Notes: generated from the letters alone by a model not told the origin. Shown: positions 52,607 through 61,157, numbered from the stretch's first letter. The stretch is DNA of 64,000 nt from JACVRW01 sp963846505 (GCA_963846505.1 CAWJWD010000001.1:682001-746000); one strand, 5' to 3'. A program made the numbers and translations.

Positions 52607-52880
52607 GTCCGTCAGCGTCAGCTCATCCCTTCGGAGCCAGCGGAGCGCCCGCCGCGATCCGCGAGTCCGCGCCCGTTCCGAACGAGCCCGCGATATGTAC
52701 CAGGCGTATCTGCGGGGGCTGACCTTGGCAGGGGTCGGGAGGCTCTACGGGCTGGGCGCCGAGCGGGTACGGCAATTGTTCGCCATGGAAGGACTGCCGA
52801 GCCGCCAACAGGGGTGGCGCCCGCCCGATGGAGCCAAGCTGCCCGAGCCAGCCGAGACACAGCAGCACAGACGAGCGTGA
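52602..52880 (+). CDS. Small HTH protein (sigma-70 region 4-like)
   Basis: 92 residues from ATG 52602; ATG 52695 is an alternative, but the helix before it (RARSERARDMYQAYLRG) belongs to the domain. GLTLAGVGRLYGLGAERVRQLF is a classic helix-turn-helix as in sigma factor region 4. Basic N-terminus, Pro-rich tail. Its stop overlaps the next start by four bases (GTGA at 52877). It likely controls transcription of element genes and is divergent from XRE paralogue 1. Confidence 0.65.
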   Translation: MRSVSVSSSLRSQRSARRDPRVRARSERARDMYQAYLRGLTLAGVGRLYGLGAERVRQLFAMEGLPSRQQGWRPPDGAKLPEPAETQQHRRA

Positions 52881-53125
52881 GCAGCGCCGAGGAGCTGGAG
52901 CAGTTCGCCGGACTCTTGCGCGCCCTGCTTGGTCAGGTGCGGACGTTTCTTCTCGAGGATGGCTATGAGCTACATGCCTGCGTCATCGCCTTCAGCGTCC
53001 TGATGCCGAACGGGGAGCCGGCGCACGGCACTGAAGGCTGGGGATACCGGAGCGAGAAGGACGCCGCGAACGCCATCATCACCGCCGTCGGCCAGCTCGT
53101 GTTGACCAGCGACCCGCCTAGCTGA
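52877..53125 (+). CDS. Small hypothetical protein coupled to HTH gene
   Basis: 82 residues from GTG 52877, overlapping the HTH gene stop. It is helical at the start (SSAEELEQFAGLLRALLGQV) and beta-containing in the middle (ACVIAFSVLMPNGEPAHG), ending in a short helix. No known motif. Translational coupling suggests partnership with the HTH protein. Confidence 0.65.
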   Translation: MSSAEELEQFAGLLRALLGQVRTFLLEDGYELHACVIAFSVLMPNGEPAHGTEGWGYRSEKDAANAIITAVGQLVLTSDPPS

Positions 53126-53131
53126 CGGCCG

Positions 53132-53371
53132 CTATCTACCGCGCCTGTCGTACTCGGCGGCAATGTCCGCCACGCCGACGCCGATGCCCTTGGCGAGCCG
53201 CGCCACGGCTTCCCAGCTCGGATTGCGAGCGCCCCGCTCGATATCGCTGATGTAGGTCGCGTGCATGCCGATCGCGTTGGCGACCTGTTCCTGAGTCTTG
53301 CCCGCCTTGGTGCGCACAGTCTTGACGGCCTTGCCCAGGCGAATCTGGTTCGGAGTCTTCTTCCCTGCCAC
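53132..53371 (-). CDS. XRE-family transcriptional regulator (paralogue 2)
   Basis: 79 residues from GTG 53371. HTH core LGKAVKTVRTKAGKTQEQVA, NAIGMHATYISDIERGARNP, closely matching the 52270 gene including the C-terminal IAAEYDR. Same promoter-proximal words as paralogue 1. A tandem duplication within the element is likely; the two may compete for the same operators. Confidence 0.88.
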   Translation of the reverse strand: MAGKKTPNQIRLGKAVKTVRTKAGKTQEQVANAIGMHATYISDIERGARNPSWEAVARLAKGIGVGVADIAAEYDRRGR

Positions 53372-53415
53372 GAAGACGAACGCTCGCCGCTCCGCGCCCG
53401 CTGCGCCATAGGCGA

Positions 53416-53685
53416 TCAGTGAGGCTGAGACTCATCCGGCACTAGCCGCGTCGGCTCGACGCCCAGACCCCGGGCCAGCTTGAGCACGTTTTTGTAGGTC
53501 AGGTTGCGCTCGCCGCGTTCGATCTGCCCGATGTACGTCCAGTGCAGACCGGCAACGTCGGCCAGGCCCTCCTGAGTCAGGCCGGCTGCCTCACGGAACC
53601 GTCTAGCGCGAGCGCCGAAGGCCACCAGCTCCGGGTCCTTGGGTGCTGGCTCAGCTTCATCGGCGGACTCGGGCGGCTCGGCCAT
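53416..53685 (-). CDS. XRE-family transcriptional regulator (divergent third member)
   Basis: 89 residues. Acidic N-terminus, then HTH: RARRFREAAGLTQEGLADVA, GLHWTYIGQIERGERNLTYK. Less similar to the other two, lacking their tail. It lies immediately upstream of paralogue 2 in the same direction, 44 bases apart, with the third CATAGGCGAT word overlapping its 3' end. Confidence 0.85.
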   Translation of the reverse strand: MAEPPESADEAEPAPKDPELVAFGARARRFREAAGLTQEGLADVAGLHWTYIGQIERGERNLTYKNVLKLARGLGVEPTRLVPDESQPH

Positions 53686-53732
53686 AGGGCTGCAATCACC
53701 CCACGACTAAGACCATCCATCCAGAGACTTGC

Positions 53733-53749
53733 CGTATAGCGACGATACG
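53733..53749. promoter_or_regulatory. Inverted repeat CGTAT-N7-ATACG
   Basis: A 5-7-5 inverted repeat lies in the A+T-richer gap between the third XRE gene and the secreted-protein gene, followed by a further ACGTAT. Suitable as an operator for either divergent gene. Inference only. Confidence 0.45.
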
Positions 53750-53834
53750 TATAGGCTGACGATCGGCATTTTCTGAGCGCCGAACTGGTCACTAAGCGCT
53801 CCCACTCATCACCGGACAAAGGACATCGCTCACC

Positions 53835-54683
53835 ATGTTTCGGGCAGGGGCAACCTCAAGACAGGCCGATGCCGCTCTTACTGAAGCGGCATCGGCTGGC
53901 AGACGCACCGGCAACCGGCGTCTGCGGGCCGTGGTGATCGGCTGCGTCCTGCTCGCGACCGGTTGCCTGGCGCCCGCCTCGGCTCGGGCCGACGGCGGGC
54001 AGTCGATCGCCTCGGCGCCGGCCGTCGCCTTCGGCCAACAGCAGTTCGGCAACACGGCCAACGGTCTACGGACCGACGACGGCGTTGCCAACGTCTGGCA
54101 GCAGTATTGGACCCTGGCGGTGACTGCCGGCGACATCATCACGATCGACTGGAAATCCCAAACCCTTCCCACTCTCAGTGTCTATTCCGCCGGCATCACG
54201 GATTTCAGCATCGGCAACATCGATCCCGTTGAGTCTCAGGGCATCGGCGGCAACGGGCACAGTCAGTTGCGCTTTACGGCTCCCAGCAGTGGCGTCATGC
54301 CGCTGGTCATCACGAACAGTTGGCAAGGCCCCGGACCCTACGACTTCACGGCCTATGTCCAGCACGCCGTGCGTTTGTCAATCCCACGACTCTCGAAGCT
54401 GCGGCGCAAGGCCACGTTGGCAGTCTCGGCCCGTAACGCCGAAGGCGGCGTTATCTCCAATCCAGCCCTTCAGGTCGACGTGCAGATCAAGCGCCGCAAG
54501 GCATGGCGCAAAGTCGGCACGGCGCCGGTAACCGACTCGGTAGCAGCCGTCAAGCTCAACGTCCCGGCTGGCTACGCAGGCCAGAAGGTCAGCCTGCGGG
54601 CCGTCGCTCACGGCAACGGCTACATCAATGCGGCCAGCCGGAGCCTGCAAGTCCGTGTTGCCGGCAAAACCAAACGCGGCTGA
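53835..54683 (+). CDS. Secreted protein of unknown function
   Basis: 282 residues from ATG 53835. A long basic N-region precedes a signal peptide (AVVIGCVLLATGCLAPASARA). The Cys in ATGC could be a lipobox, but cleavage after ASARA is equally possible. The mature part has a beta-rich domain (WTLAVTAGDIITIDWKSQ, PLVITNSWQGPGPYDFTAYV), like prepeptidase C-terminal or CBM-type beta sandwiches, followed by a basic Ig-like repeat (LSKLRRKATLAVSARNAEGG). It may act at the cell surface of element-bearing cells. No specific family recognised. Confidence 0.75.
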   Translation: MFRAGATSRQADAALTEAASAGRRTGNRRLRAVVIGCVLLATGCLAPASARADGGQSIASAPAVAFGQQQFGNTANGLRTDDGVANVWQQYWTLAVTAGDIITIDWKSQTLPTLSVYSAGITDFSIGNIDPVESQGIGGNGHSQLRFTAPSSGVMPLVITNSWQGPGPYDFTAYVQHAVRLSIPRLSKLRRKATLAVSARNAEGGVISNPALQVDVQIKRRKAWRKVGTAPVTDSVAAVKLNVPAGYAGQKVSLRAVAHGNGYINAASRSLQVRVAGKTKRG

Positions 54684-54698
54684 GATACTGCCGCACAC

Positions 54699-55316
54699 TT
54701 ATAGCTTCTTATCCATCATAATCATGGTGGCGTAACAAACCGCCCCTGAGAGAATGGACGCGACGATATTCAAGGGCCAATATCTGGGAAGAGGCTGAGT
54801 GTTGCCCCCGAGGACGAAAGACCCACCGTAAGCAAAGGCATAGAGCGCATAAAGCACGCATGCCCCAAGACTCACAAGGAAGATCGTATGCGCACTCGCC
54901 CACATAATTACGCGTAATACCCATCCCCAACCCGACCCGTCCCACTTGCTTAGGTTTGGAAAATCAATTAGCGGGGTCGGGCGTCGCGTTGGCGTCTCTT
55001 GGGGCGGTAAGCGCCGCAAATCTCCAGCACTACTGACAACCGACACGGGCGGTCGAAGTGTGAGACGAATGAAATACAGACCAACCCCAAGCACAACAAC
55101 CCCTGCCACAATGTTGCCGGCCGCGCCGTCGTGCTCCCGAGCCAGGCTGACCAGCGAGCCGATCAGCGCGAACGCTGCCAAGCCGAGGATGGCGAAGCTA
55201 CGTGGACGGTCTCCCGGAGCGGCCGACACCACAAGGCGGCCGCCAACGGCCACCAAGAGCCCGGCTATAAGCACACCCAAGGGTGCGAAGAAGGCTGGGT
55301 CGGCTGCAATAGGCAT
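54699..55316 (-). CDS. Multi-pass membrane protein of unknown function
   Basis: 205 residues from ATG 55316. About five hydrophobic segments: residues 10-30, 43-60, 68-85, 135-165 and 180-200. A Pro/Thr/Arg-rich hydrophilic loop lies at about 90-120. G+C content of this gene and of 55317-55490 is the lowest in the window. Convergent with the secreted-protein gene, 15 bases apart. No motif gives a function. Confidence 0.75.
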   Translation of the reverse strand: MPIAADPAFFAPLGVLIAGLLVAVGGRLVVSAAPGDRPRSFAILGLAAFALIGSLVSLAREHDGAAGNIVAGVVVLGVGLYFIRLTLRPPVSVVSSAGDLRRLPPQETPTRRPTPLIDFPNLSKWDGSGWGWVLRVIMWASAHTIFLVSLGACVLYALYAFAYGGSFVLGGNTQPLPRYWPLNIVASILSGAVCYATMIMMDKKL

Positions 55317-55490
55317 GGGCGTTTGGTCCTAGAGTCAGAGATCGCTAACGACTCCAGAATATTGGGTCGGGGCTTCAAATGACGCATTAGGCGCAGCCCT
55401 CACCCTTCTTGAAGGGTAGCCGGAACAGTGCCTAGATATTGACAATAAGCCTTCATGTTGGTATAAATAACGCTGTAATAGGGACATGCA

Positions 55491-56069
55491 GTGAAAGACG
55501 TTTATGCAGGTATAGTCGCCCGAGAGCTTGACGCTCGGGAGTCAGCCAGGGAAAAGATATGGTCGCTGACGAATGTGGCTGAAAAGATCTCCCCTTTGGG
55601 ACCTGTGCCGGCAGAGATGAGCGACAAGCGCTGGTCCGAACTGGGCGAAAGAACACAAGACGGTTGTGCCCAGACCCTTAAGTGGATGGTAGCGCTTGGT
55701 CCGCCGACTACCGCCGCTACCCTCGTTCGTGCTCACCACTCACCGGAGGCCGCTCAAGCTGTCATGGATGCCGTCACCGACTTCCATGATGCCTTGCCAC
55801 TTACTGACGCCGAACGTCGCTGGTTAGCTAATGGGTTTGGCGAGGCCGGTGGGGATGACGGATACTGCGGAGTTACAGTTGTCAACAGGGTGCGGCAAAT
55901 GCGCAGCGTCATCGTTTCCGCCGGCAAGCGCCAGCCGGTCAGCGGCGAGGAGCTGATCGACCGCATGTGGAACTGGTGGCGACAGGCCGAGGGCTACGAA
56001 CCGGGTGTCGGCTCACTGGACGCTGCCGAGACGGCGTTACATGGCATCGTCAGAGTCTTCAAAGGCTAA
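55491..56069 (+). CDS. Hypothetical cytoplasmic protein
   Basis: 192 residues from GTG 55491 (VKDVYAGIVARELDARESAR). All-helical and charged, with two short Trp-rich spots (WMVALGPPT, MWNWWRQAEGYEPG). No family recognised. The A+T-rich leader (GTATAAATAA at 55461-55470) could be its promoter. It overlaps the 3' end of the convergent 56066 gene by four bases. Confidence 0.7.
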   Translation: MKDVYAGIVARELDARESAREKIWSLTNVAEKISPLGPVPAEMSDKRWSELGERTQDGCAQTLKWMVALGPPTTAATLVRAHHSPEAAQAVMDAVTDFHDALPLTDAERRWLANGFGEAGGDDGYCGVTVVNRVRQMRSVIVSAGKRQPVSGEELIDRMWNWWRQAEGYEPGVGSLDAAETALHGIVRVFKG

Positions 56070-56701
56070 CCAAGCGCGCCGGTAGCCACGGCGACCAGCC
56101 ACGCCAGGCCGCCAAGTGCCAGGACGGCACCGATGGCAGCCATCAATGCGCGCATCCGACGCTCCGCCGGATCAGGCTCCGTCTCGTCGGGGGTCGCTGG
56201 ACTGACCGTCCCAGCAGTCTCCGGCGCTTCAGCTTGTCCCGTCGCTGCCTTCGCTTCCCGGTGCGCCGTGAGCAACGCTAGGACTTGCTCGGCCACGTCT
56301 TCGAGCAGCGGACGCTCATGTCCGGCTGGGTCCCGGTCGTAGCTCGTGTCCGACCAGCCAAGAAGTTTCGCTACCGCCGGCCGGCGATCACCACCTAGCT
56401 TCTTACGCTCAGCCGGAATCTTGATTTCGTCCAACGTCTTAGCCGGGTCGATGTCTATGTCCAGGAGACAGGCTGCGGCCTGCTTGCGGACCTCTGGGAA
56501 CAACCGCTGAATCGCCGGCCGGACTACTTCGGCAATCAGCTGCGTCAGGGGCAGGCTGGGATCGGGGGCCATCTCGCGTGCAATCGCAGCCAGCACTGGG
56601 ACGCTGGCTTTAGTCGGTAGGTCTCGTCCAACGCCGTTGCGCATAACCGTTGCCAGGTCATCGACAACCTGCGTCTGGGAGTAGTCCGGTTCCAGCTCCA
56701 T
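56066..56701 (-). CDS. Hypothetical protein with C-terminal membrane anchor
   Basis: 211 residues from ATG 56701 (MELEPDYSQTQVVDDLATVM). A helical soluble part holds basic and acidic patches (PAERKKLGGDRRPAVAKLLG), then an acidic Pro/Glu linker and one membrane segment at the end (LMAAIGAVLALGGLAWLVAV). The topology suggests a tail-anchored protein facing the cytoplasm. No homologue recognised. Could be cargo or part of transfer control. Confidence 0.7.
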   Translation of the reverse strand: MELEPDYSQTQVVDDLATVMRNGVGRDLPTKASVPVLAAIAREMAPDPSLPLTQLIAEVVRPAIQRLFPEVRKQAAACLLDIDIDPAKTLDEIKIPAERKKLGGDRRPAVAKLLGWSDTSYDRDPAGHERPLLEDVAEQVLALLTAHREAKAATGQAEAPETAGTVSPATPDETEPDPAERRMRALMAAIGAVLALGGLAWLVAVATGALG

Positions 56702-56852
56702 TGCCCAGATTGTCCCGCAAGGGCCGCCGAATCGGGGCGTTATCGGGGCGGTATCGGGGTTGTTTCGCTTCCGCACTTGAGGTGCCGGTGGTTGTGTGGC
56801 ATGCCCGAGCTGGTGCCCCCTATCCCTGCTTGACAGGAAGGAGCTTCGCCAG

Positions 56853-57062
56853 ATGCTTGCTGCAAACCGCCTCCGGCAGACACCACCAGCGGCAGTCCCC
56901 GCGGTCGCGCAGGGGAAGGCCGAGCCAGACGCCGTCCATTGGCTCCCACACGTCCTTGACCACGAGCCCGAGACGGTCTGGTGCATACGTCACGGCGAGG
57001 AGCTGCCGTGCCCAACCTGCCAATCCAATCACGCGACAACCAACCGGGGAGAGCAGCCATGA
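56853..57062 (+). CDS. Small putative zinc-finger protein
   Basis: 69 residues from ATG 56853, preceded by AGGAAGGAG at 56835-56843; GTG 56796 would be a longer start. The C-terminal part WCIRHGEELPCPTCQSNH contains Cys-His-Cys-Cys in a zinc-finger-like spacing. Its stop overlaps the next start (ATGA). First of a run of tiny coupled genes leading to the coupling ATPase. Confidence 0.6.
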   Translation: MLAANRLRQTPPAAVPAVAQGKAEPDAVHWLPHVLDHEPETVWCIRHGEELPCPTCQSNHATTNRGEQP

Positions 57063-57397
57063 CCGACCTAGTCCCAATCCGCCGCCCCGAAAGTCTCGGC
57101 GTCAGCCGGGCCGAACGTAGGACCGCCCGCGCCCTCGACCGGGTTCGTTCTACGGAAGCGATCGCGATCGCCCAGATCGAGGCCAACCAGGCGATCGCCA
57201 CCGCCGACGCCCGCGCCCGCGTGGCCGTCGTCACCGACACCACGAACGCGGCTCTGCTGGCCGCCAGCCACATCTCGGTTGTCGAGGCGCTGCTGGCCGA
57301 CCGCACGCCGCACGCCGAGGGGCGCTTGCACAGCATCGCCAATGCCGGCTGTCTAGCCCTGACCGACGTGGTGCTGACCGTCAGCCGGCGGGTGTGA
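57059..57397 (+). CDS. Small alanine-rich helical protein
   Basis: 112 residues from ATG 57059. Starts MTDLVPIRRPESLGVSRAER, then a long Ala-rich helix (AIAIAQIEANQAIATADARA). Probably a coiled-coil or nucleoid-type adaptor. It is coupled at both ends by four-base overlaps (57059-57062 and 57394-57397). No family recognised. Confidence 0.7.
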   Translation: MTDLVPIRRPESLGVSRAERRTARALDRVRSTEAIAIAQIEANQAIATADARARVAVVTDTTNAALLAASHISVVEALLADRTPHAEGRLHSIANAGCLALTDVVLTVSRRV

Positions 57398-57633
57398 GAG
57401 CGATGTTCCTGCTTGGCTTTATCTGCGGGCTGGCCATCTTGGCGTTCGTCGTCTGGCTGCTGATGCCCTCCGCCACTGTCAGCTCATCACCTACGGTCTA
57501 CCGTGCCAAGCGTCAGATCGAAGATGTGGAGCGCCAGACCATCGACAGTCTGCTGGCGGCCGAGGCGGCAGCTCAGGGCTCCACTCCGGAGCGCAGGCGC
57601 CCCGGCGGTTCGGGCTCTCCCCGTCAACCATGA
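57394..57633 (+). CDS. Small single-pass membrane protein
   Basis: 79 residues from GTG 57394 (ATG 57403 is an alternative). One N-terminal membrane helix (MFLLGFICGLAILAFVVWLL) followed by a charged cytoplasmic or extracellular tail. Overlaps both neighbours by four bases. Plausible membrane component of the transfer apparatus, by position only. Confidence 0.7.
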   Translation: MRAMFLLGFICGLAILAFVVWLLMPSATVSSSPTVYRAKRQIEDVERQTIDSLLAAEAAAQGSTPERRRPGGSGSPRQP

Positions 57634-57815
57634 GCCAAGGCGCGGCCAAGCCTAAGACCACGTTTCTTATCGTGGCGATCATCGCGCTGACCGTGCTCGT
57701 GTCGGCCGGCCCGACCCTGATCGCCCTCGTCCATGCGGCCGTGCCGCTAGTTATTGCGGTTGGCATCGTGGCCGTTGTACTGCGCTTGGTCTTTTTCCAC
57801 ACCCGGAACTGGTAG
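57630..57815 (+). CDS. Small two-helix membrane protein
   Basis: 61 residues from ATG 57630. Two hydrophobic helices (TTFLIVAIIALTVLVSAGPT and LVHAAVPLVIAVGIVAVVLR) with a short basic C-terminus. Coupled to the preceding membrane gene (ATGA). Likely functions with it. No family recognised. Confidence 0.7.
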   Translation: MSQGAAKPKTTFLIVAIIALTVLVSAGPTLIALVHAAVPLVIAVGIVAVVLRLVFFHTRNW

Positions 57816-57950
57816 CGCTGGTAGTGAATAAGACGTTGACCCAAGCCGCCGTTTTGCCGGACAATAGAAGGTTACGTTAGTTAGTAGAGCTGCATGGACG
57901 TGACCTCATTGAAGGGGCAGTAGTAGAGAGAAAGGGACAGGGTCACGCCC

Positions 57951-58127
57951 ATGCCACGCAAGAGAAGTAACCACAAACCCCGACTGGAGCGGGTGTCAAT
58001 CCGAGCGGAACGTCGAGACCAACCGGACTGGGACCGCTTCGCCTGGGCGCTATTGCAGCACGCCCGGATCGTGTCGGCCCGCCAAGGCAAGTCAGCCAAG
58101 CCGCCTAAGCGAAGGCCGAAGCCATGA
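57951..58127 (+). CDS. Tiny arginine-rich protein before the coupling ATPase
   Basis: 58 residues from ATG 57951: MPRKRSNHKPRLERVSIRAE followed by a short Trp-containing helix and a Lys/Arg/Pro-rich end. The stop overlaps the ATG of the ATPase gene (ATGA at 58124). AAAGGGACAG upstream could be the ribosome-binding region. It would be strongly basic and could bind DNA next to the ATPase. Short, but supported by the overlap. Confidence 0.6.
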   Translation: MPRKRSNHKPRLERVSIRAERRDQPDWDRFAWALLQHARIVSARQGKSAKPPKRRPKP

Positions 58128-60211
58128 AGCGAGCTGAGCTGACGTGGTATCGGCTCAGCTTCCCCCGCGATCTATCCAGTGACGCCGTAACGGCAGCGCT
58201 GGCCTCGCTGTCGGGAGCACCGCACGGCGTGCGTGTGGTCTTTGATCTGCAAGCCGACCACGCCGGGATCACGCACCGGCTGGCCGTCAGCTCGTCGGCC
58301 GCCGACATTGTCCTGGCCGGCCTGCGCGCCGCCATGCCGAGCCTGCGCCTGGAGCAAACCGAGCTTCCCGCCACGATCTACCGCCGCCGTCTGCTCTGGC
58401 AGCTCGCGCCAGCTAGCGGCGTCATCCGCAGCGCCGAGCTGGCCGCCCTGAGCGCCGGCCTGCTGGCGGCCTTGTTCCCGCTGGAAGGCGGCGAGCTGGT
58501 CCGTCTGACTTGGACGGTCGGAGCGCGGCCCCGGCCGCTGCTGGAAGCCAGGCCGGAACCTGAGCATGATGGGCGCTTACGGGCTGTTCGCGCCAAGCTG
58601 GCCCTGCCGGGTGTCGGCGCCCATGGTGAGCTGTCGGTATCGGCCGGTAGCCCCCGTCGAGCCAGGCAACTGATCCAGCGCGTGAGCGCGCCGCTTCGGA
58701 GTCTCGGCACGCCGCACGGCCGACTGATGGCTGATCCGCCGCTTTTAGGACACCTGGCTCGGGTGGCAGGACTGCGCAGCCGTTACCTGAGCGTCGCCGA
58801 GCTGGCGGCCGTCATCGGCTGGCCGATTGACGGCCCTGATCTGCCCGGTCTGGAGCTGGGAGCGAGTCGCCGCCTGGCGCCGAGCTCGGCGCTGCCTAGC
58901 GGCGGCCGGGTGCTTGGCATCAGTGACTTTGCCGGCGCGACCCGGTCGGTGGCGCTCAGCGCCCGCAGCTCGACGCGCGGTCTGTACGTGCTTGGGCCGA
59001 CTGGCACCGGCAAGACCTCGCTGCTAAAGAACCTGATCCGTGACGACCTGGCAGCCGGCCGGGGGCTGGCTGTAGTCGAGACCAACGGCGACTTGGTGCA
59101 GGACGTTCTGGACCTGATCCCGTCCGAGCGCCTGGGCGACGTCGTGCTACTCGATCCGACCGACCCGACGCATGCCGTGGGCTTCAATCCGTTTGCCGGC
59201 AGCCGGGACGCTTCGCTGGTAGCCGATCAGATCGGTGAGCTATTTCAGCGGTTCTGGAAGGAATATTGGGGACCGCGTACCGGCCAACTGGCTCACATGG
59301 GCCTCTTGACCTTGGCCCGGCGTGACGGTTCGACGCTGCTTGATCTGCCCCGGCTGTTCCTCGACGCCGACTTTCGCGCCAGCGTTCTGGCTGACCTCGA
59401 CGACCCTGTCGGTCTCGGCCCGGACTGGCGCTGGTTCGGTGAGCTGCCCGAGCGCGAGCAAGCCACGGTGATCGCGCCCTTGCTCAATAAGGTCCGCCAG
59501 TTCACGGCCCGGCCGGCGATTCGGGCCATCATCGGCCAGGCCGCGCCGGCCTTGTCCGTGCAGCAACTCATGCGTGAACGAAAGGTGCTGCTCGCGCATT
59601 TGCCCAAGGGGCTGATCGGCAGTGAAACGGCCAAGCTGCTCGGCTCGCTCATCTTGACGGGGATCTGGCAGGCCAGCGCCGAGCGGGCCGCGCTGCCGCG
59701 CGAGCAGCGCCATCCCTTCGGGCTGTACGTCGATGAAGTCCAAGACTTCGCTGACACCCCGATCCCGTGGGACGAGATGTTCGCTCAAGGCCGTAAGTAC
59801 GGCCTGGCTCTCACGGCCGCTCATCAGAACCTCGAGCAGTTGCCGCGCGAACTGCGGGCGGTCATCCTGGCCAATGCCCGCTCCAAGGCCGTCTTTGCTC
59901 TGAGCAGCTCGGACGCGAAGGTCTTGGAACGGCTGTTTGCGCCGGCTCTCACGGCCGCCGACCTTCAAGCTCTTGACGCTTACGCCATTGCTGCCCTCGT
60001 GGGCCTGGACGACGGCGGCACTGCCCGGCCGGTGACGCTGCGCACGCCGTCCCCGCCCAAGCCGACCGGCAACGCCGAGCTGGTCCGCCGAGCTTCCCGC
60101 GAGCGCCATGCTCGACCGCGCGCTGAGATCGAGGCCGGGCTTCGTCGGCAAGTCGTCGGTCGCAAGCGTCCGTCCGCGCCCGTGGGCCGCAAGCCGCGGA
60201 GACCAGCGTGA
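58124..60211 (+). CDS. TraG/VirD4-like DNA-transfer ATPase without membrane helices
   Basis: 695 residues from ATG 58124. The N-terminal 270 residues are an unrecognised alpha/beta region. The ATPase follows: Walker A VLGPTGTGKTSLLKNLIRDD, Walker B FGLYVDEVQDFAD, AHQNLEQLPRELRAVILANA as sensor region. This fits the VirD4/TraG/HerA clade of type IV coupling proteins found next to replication-relaxation genes in actinobacteria. No N-terminal transmembrane helices are seen, unlike classical VirD4, so membrane docking may come from the tiny membrane proteins just upstream. C-terminal tail strongly basic. Confidence 0.88.
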   Translation: MKRAELTWYRLSFPRDLSSDAVTAALASLSGAPHGVRVVFDLQADHAGITHRLAVSSSAADIVLAGLRAAMPSLRLEQTELPATIYRRRLLWQLAPASGVIRSAELAALSAGLLAALFPLEGGELVRLTWTVGARPRPLLEARPEPEHDGRLRAVRAKLALPGVGAHGELSVSAGSPRRARQLIQRVSAPLRSLGTPHGRLMADPPLLGHLARVAGLRSRYLSVAELAAVIGWPIDGPDLPGLELGASRRLAPSSALPSGGRVLGISDFAGATRSVALSARSSTRGLYVLGPTGTGKTSLLKNLIRDDLAAGRGLAVVETNGDLVQDVLDLIPSERLGDVVLLDPTDPTHAVGFNPFAGSRDASLVADQIGELFQRFWKEYWGPRTGQLAHMGLLTLARRDGSTLLDLPRLFLDADFRASVLADLDDPVGLGPDWRWFGELPEREQATVIAPLLNKVRQFTARPAIRAIIGQAAPALSVQQLMRERKVLLAHLPKGLIGSETAKLLGSLILTGIWQASAERAALPREQRHPFGLYVDEVQDFADTPIPWDEMFAQGRKYGLALTAAHQNLEQLPRELRAVILANARSKAVFALSSSDAKVLERLFAPALTAADLQALDAYAIAALVGLDDGGTARPVTLRTPSPPKPTGNAELVRRASRERHARPRAEIEAGLRRQVVGRKRPSAPVGRKPRRPA

Positions 60212-60323
60212 GCGCGCCGCTCGCCCGTCCGGTCGTGTCGAATCGGCGGGCTGGGCTCACTGCATGCCAAGCGGCCATCAGGCGAAATTCGCCACTGATT
60301 AAGTGTGCCAAAAGGAACGCACC

Positions 60324-61157
60324 GTGAGCGCCCGCTACCAGACCTCGGCTCGGCTGCGCACCCTGGAGCAGTCGCTTACGCCTCGGGACATGGCCATCAT
60401 CGAGCGCTTGACGGCCTTACACTTCGTGCGCGGCGATCAGCTCCGGCGTCTGTACTTCACGGGCACCGATGACCCGGCTGCTGAGGGCCGCGCCGCCCGT
60501 CGGGCGCTGCTGCGGCTGACCCGGCTGGGCGTGCTGGACCGGCTGCCGCGCGTGGTCGGCGGCGTGCGCGCTGGCTCGGCCGGGTTCGTCTACTGCCTAG
60601 GACTTGGCGGTCAACGGCTGGCTGCGATGCGCGGCTGGCAGCCCGAGCGCCGAAGGCGGCGGTCGTTCACGCCGGGGAGTCTGTTCCTAGCGCACGGCTT
60701 GGCCGTAGCTGAACTGCATACCCGGCTGGTGGAAGCCGACCGCTCCCGGCGCTTCGAGCTGCTGGAGCTGGAAGCCGAACCCGTTTGTTGGCGCAGCTAT
60801 GACGGGGACGGCGGCCAGCGACTCAAGCTCAAGCCGGACAGCTACGTCCGCCTCGGTCTTGGCGACTACGAAGACAGCTACTTCATCGAGATCGACCGGG
60901 CCACCGAGGGCAGCCGGGCACTCGGCCGGCAGCTCCAGCGCTACGTCAGCTATTGGGCCGGCGGGCGTGAGCAAGCCAGGCGCGGCGTCTTCCCCAGGGC
61001 GCTGTGGCTGGTGCCGGATCAGCGGCGTTCGGCCGTGGTCATGGACTGCCTGGCCCGGCTACCGAGCGAGCAGCGGGAGCTGTTCCAGGTGGCCGAGTTC
61101 GAGGCCGCCATAGAGCTGATGACAACCGGACATAGCGCCAACTGGCGTGAGAATTAA
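60324..61157 (+). CDS. Replication-relaxation family protein
   Basis: 277 residues from GTG 60324, with AAGGA at 60312-60316 (GTG 60303 is possible). N-terminal winged-helix part LTPRDMAIIERLTALHFVRG, DQLRRLYFTG, ARRALLRLTRLGVLDRLPRV. Then SLFLAHGLAVAELHTRLVEA and PDSYVRLGLGDYEDSYFIEI (acidic residues resembling a nuclease-like core). The family (Replic_Relax) is associated with plasmid or element replication and mobilisation. Lies between the coupling ATPase and the recombinase. Confidence 0.88.
   Translation: MSARYQTSARLRTLEQSLTPRDMAIIERLTALHFVRGDQLRRLYFTGTDDPAAEGRAARRALLRLTRLGVLDRLPRVVGGVRAGSAGFVYCLGLGGQRLAAMRGWQPERRRRRSFTPGSLFLAHGLAVAELHTRLVEADRSRRFELLELEAEPVCWRSYDGDGGQRLKLKPDSYVRLGLGDYEDSYFIEIDRATEGSRALGRQLQRYVSYWAGGREQARRGVFPRALWLVPDQRRSAVVMDCLARLPSEQRELFQVAEFEAAIELMTTGHSANWREN

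Noticed and set aside
57816..57950. Gene between the two-helix membrane protein and the basic 58-residue protein
   Set aside because: Only very short frames without good start signals are present.
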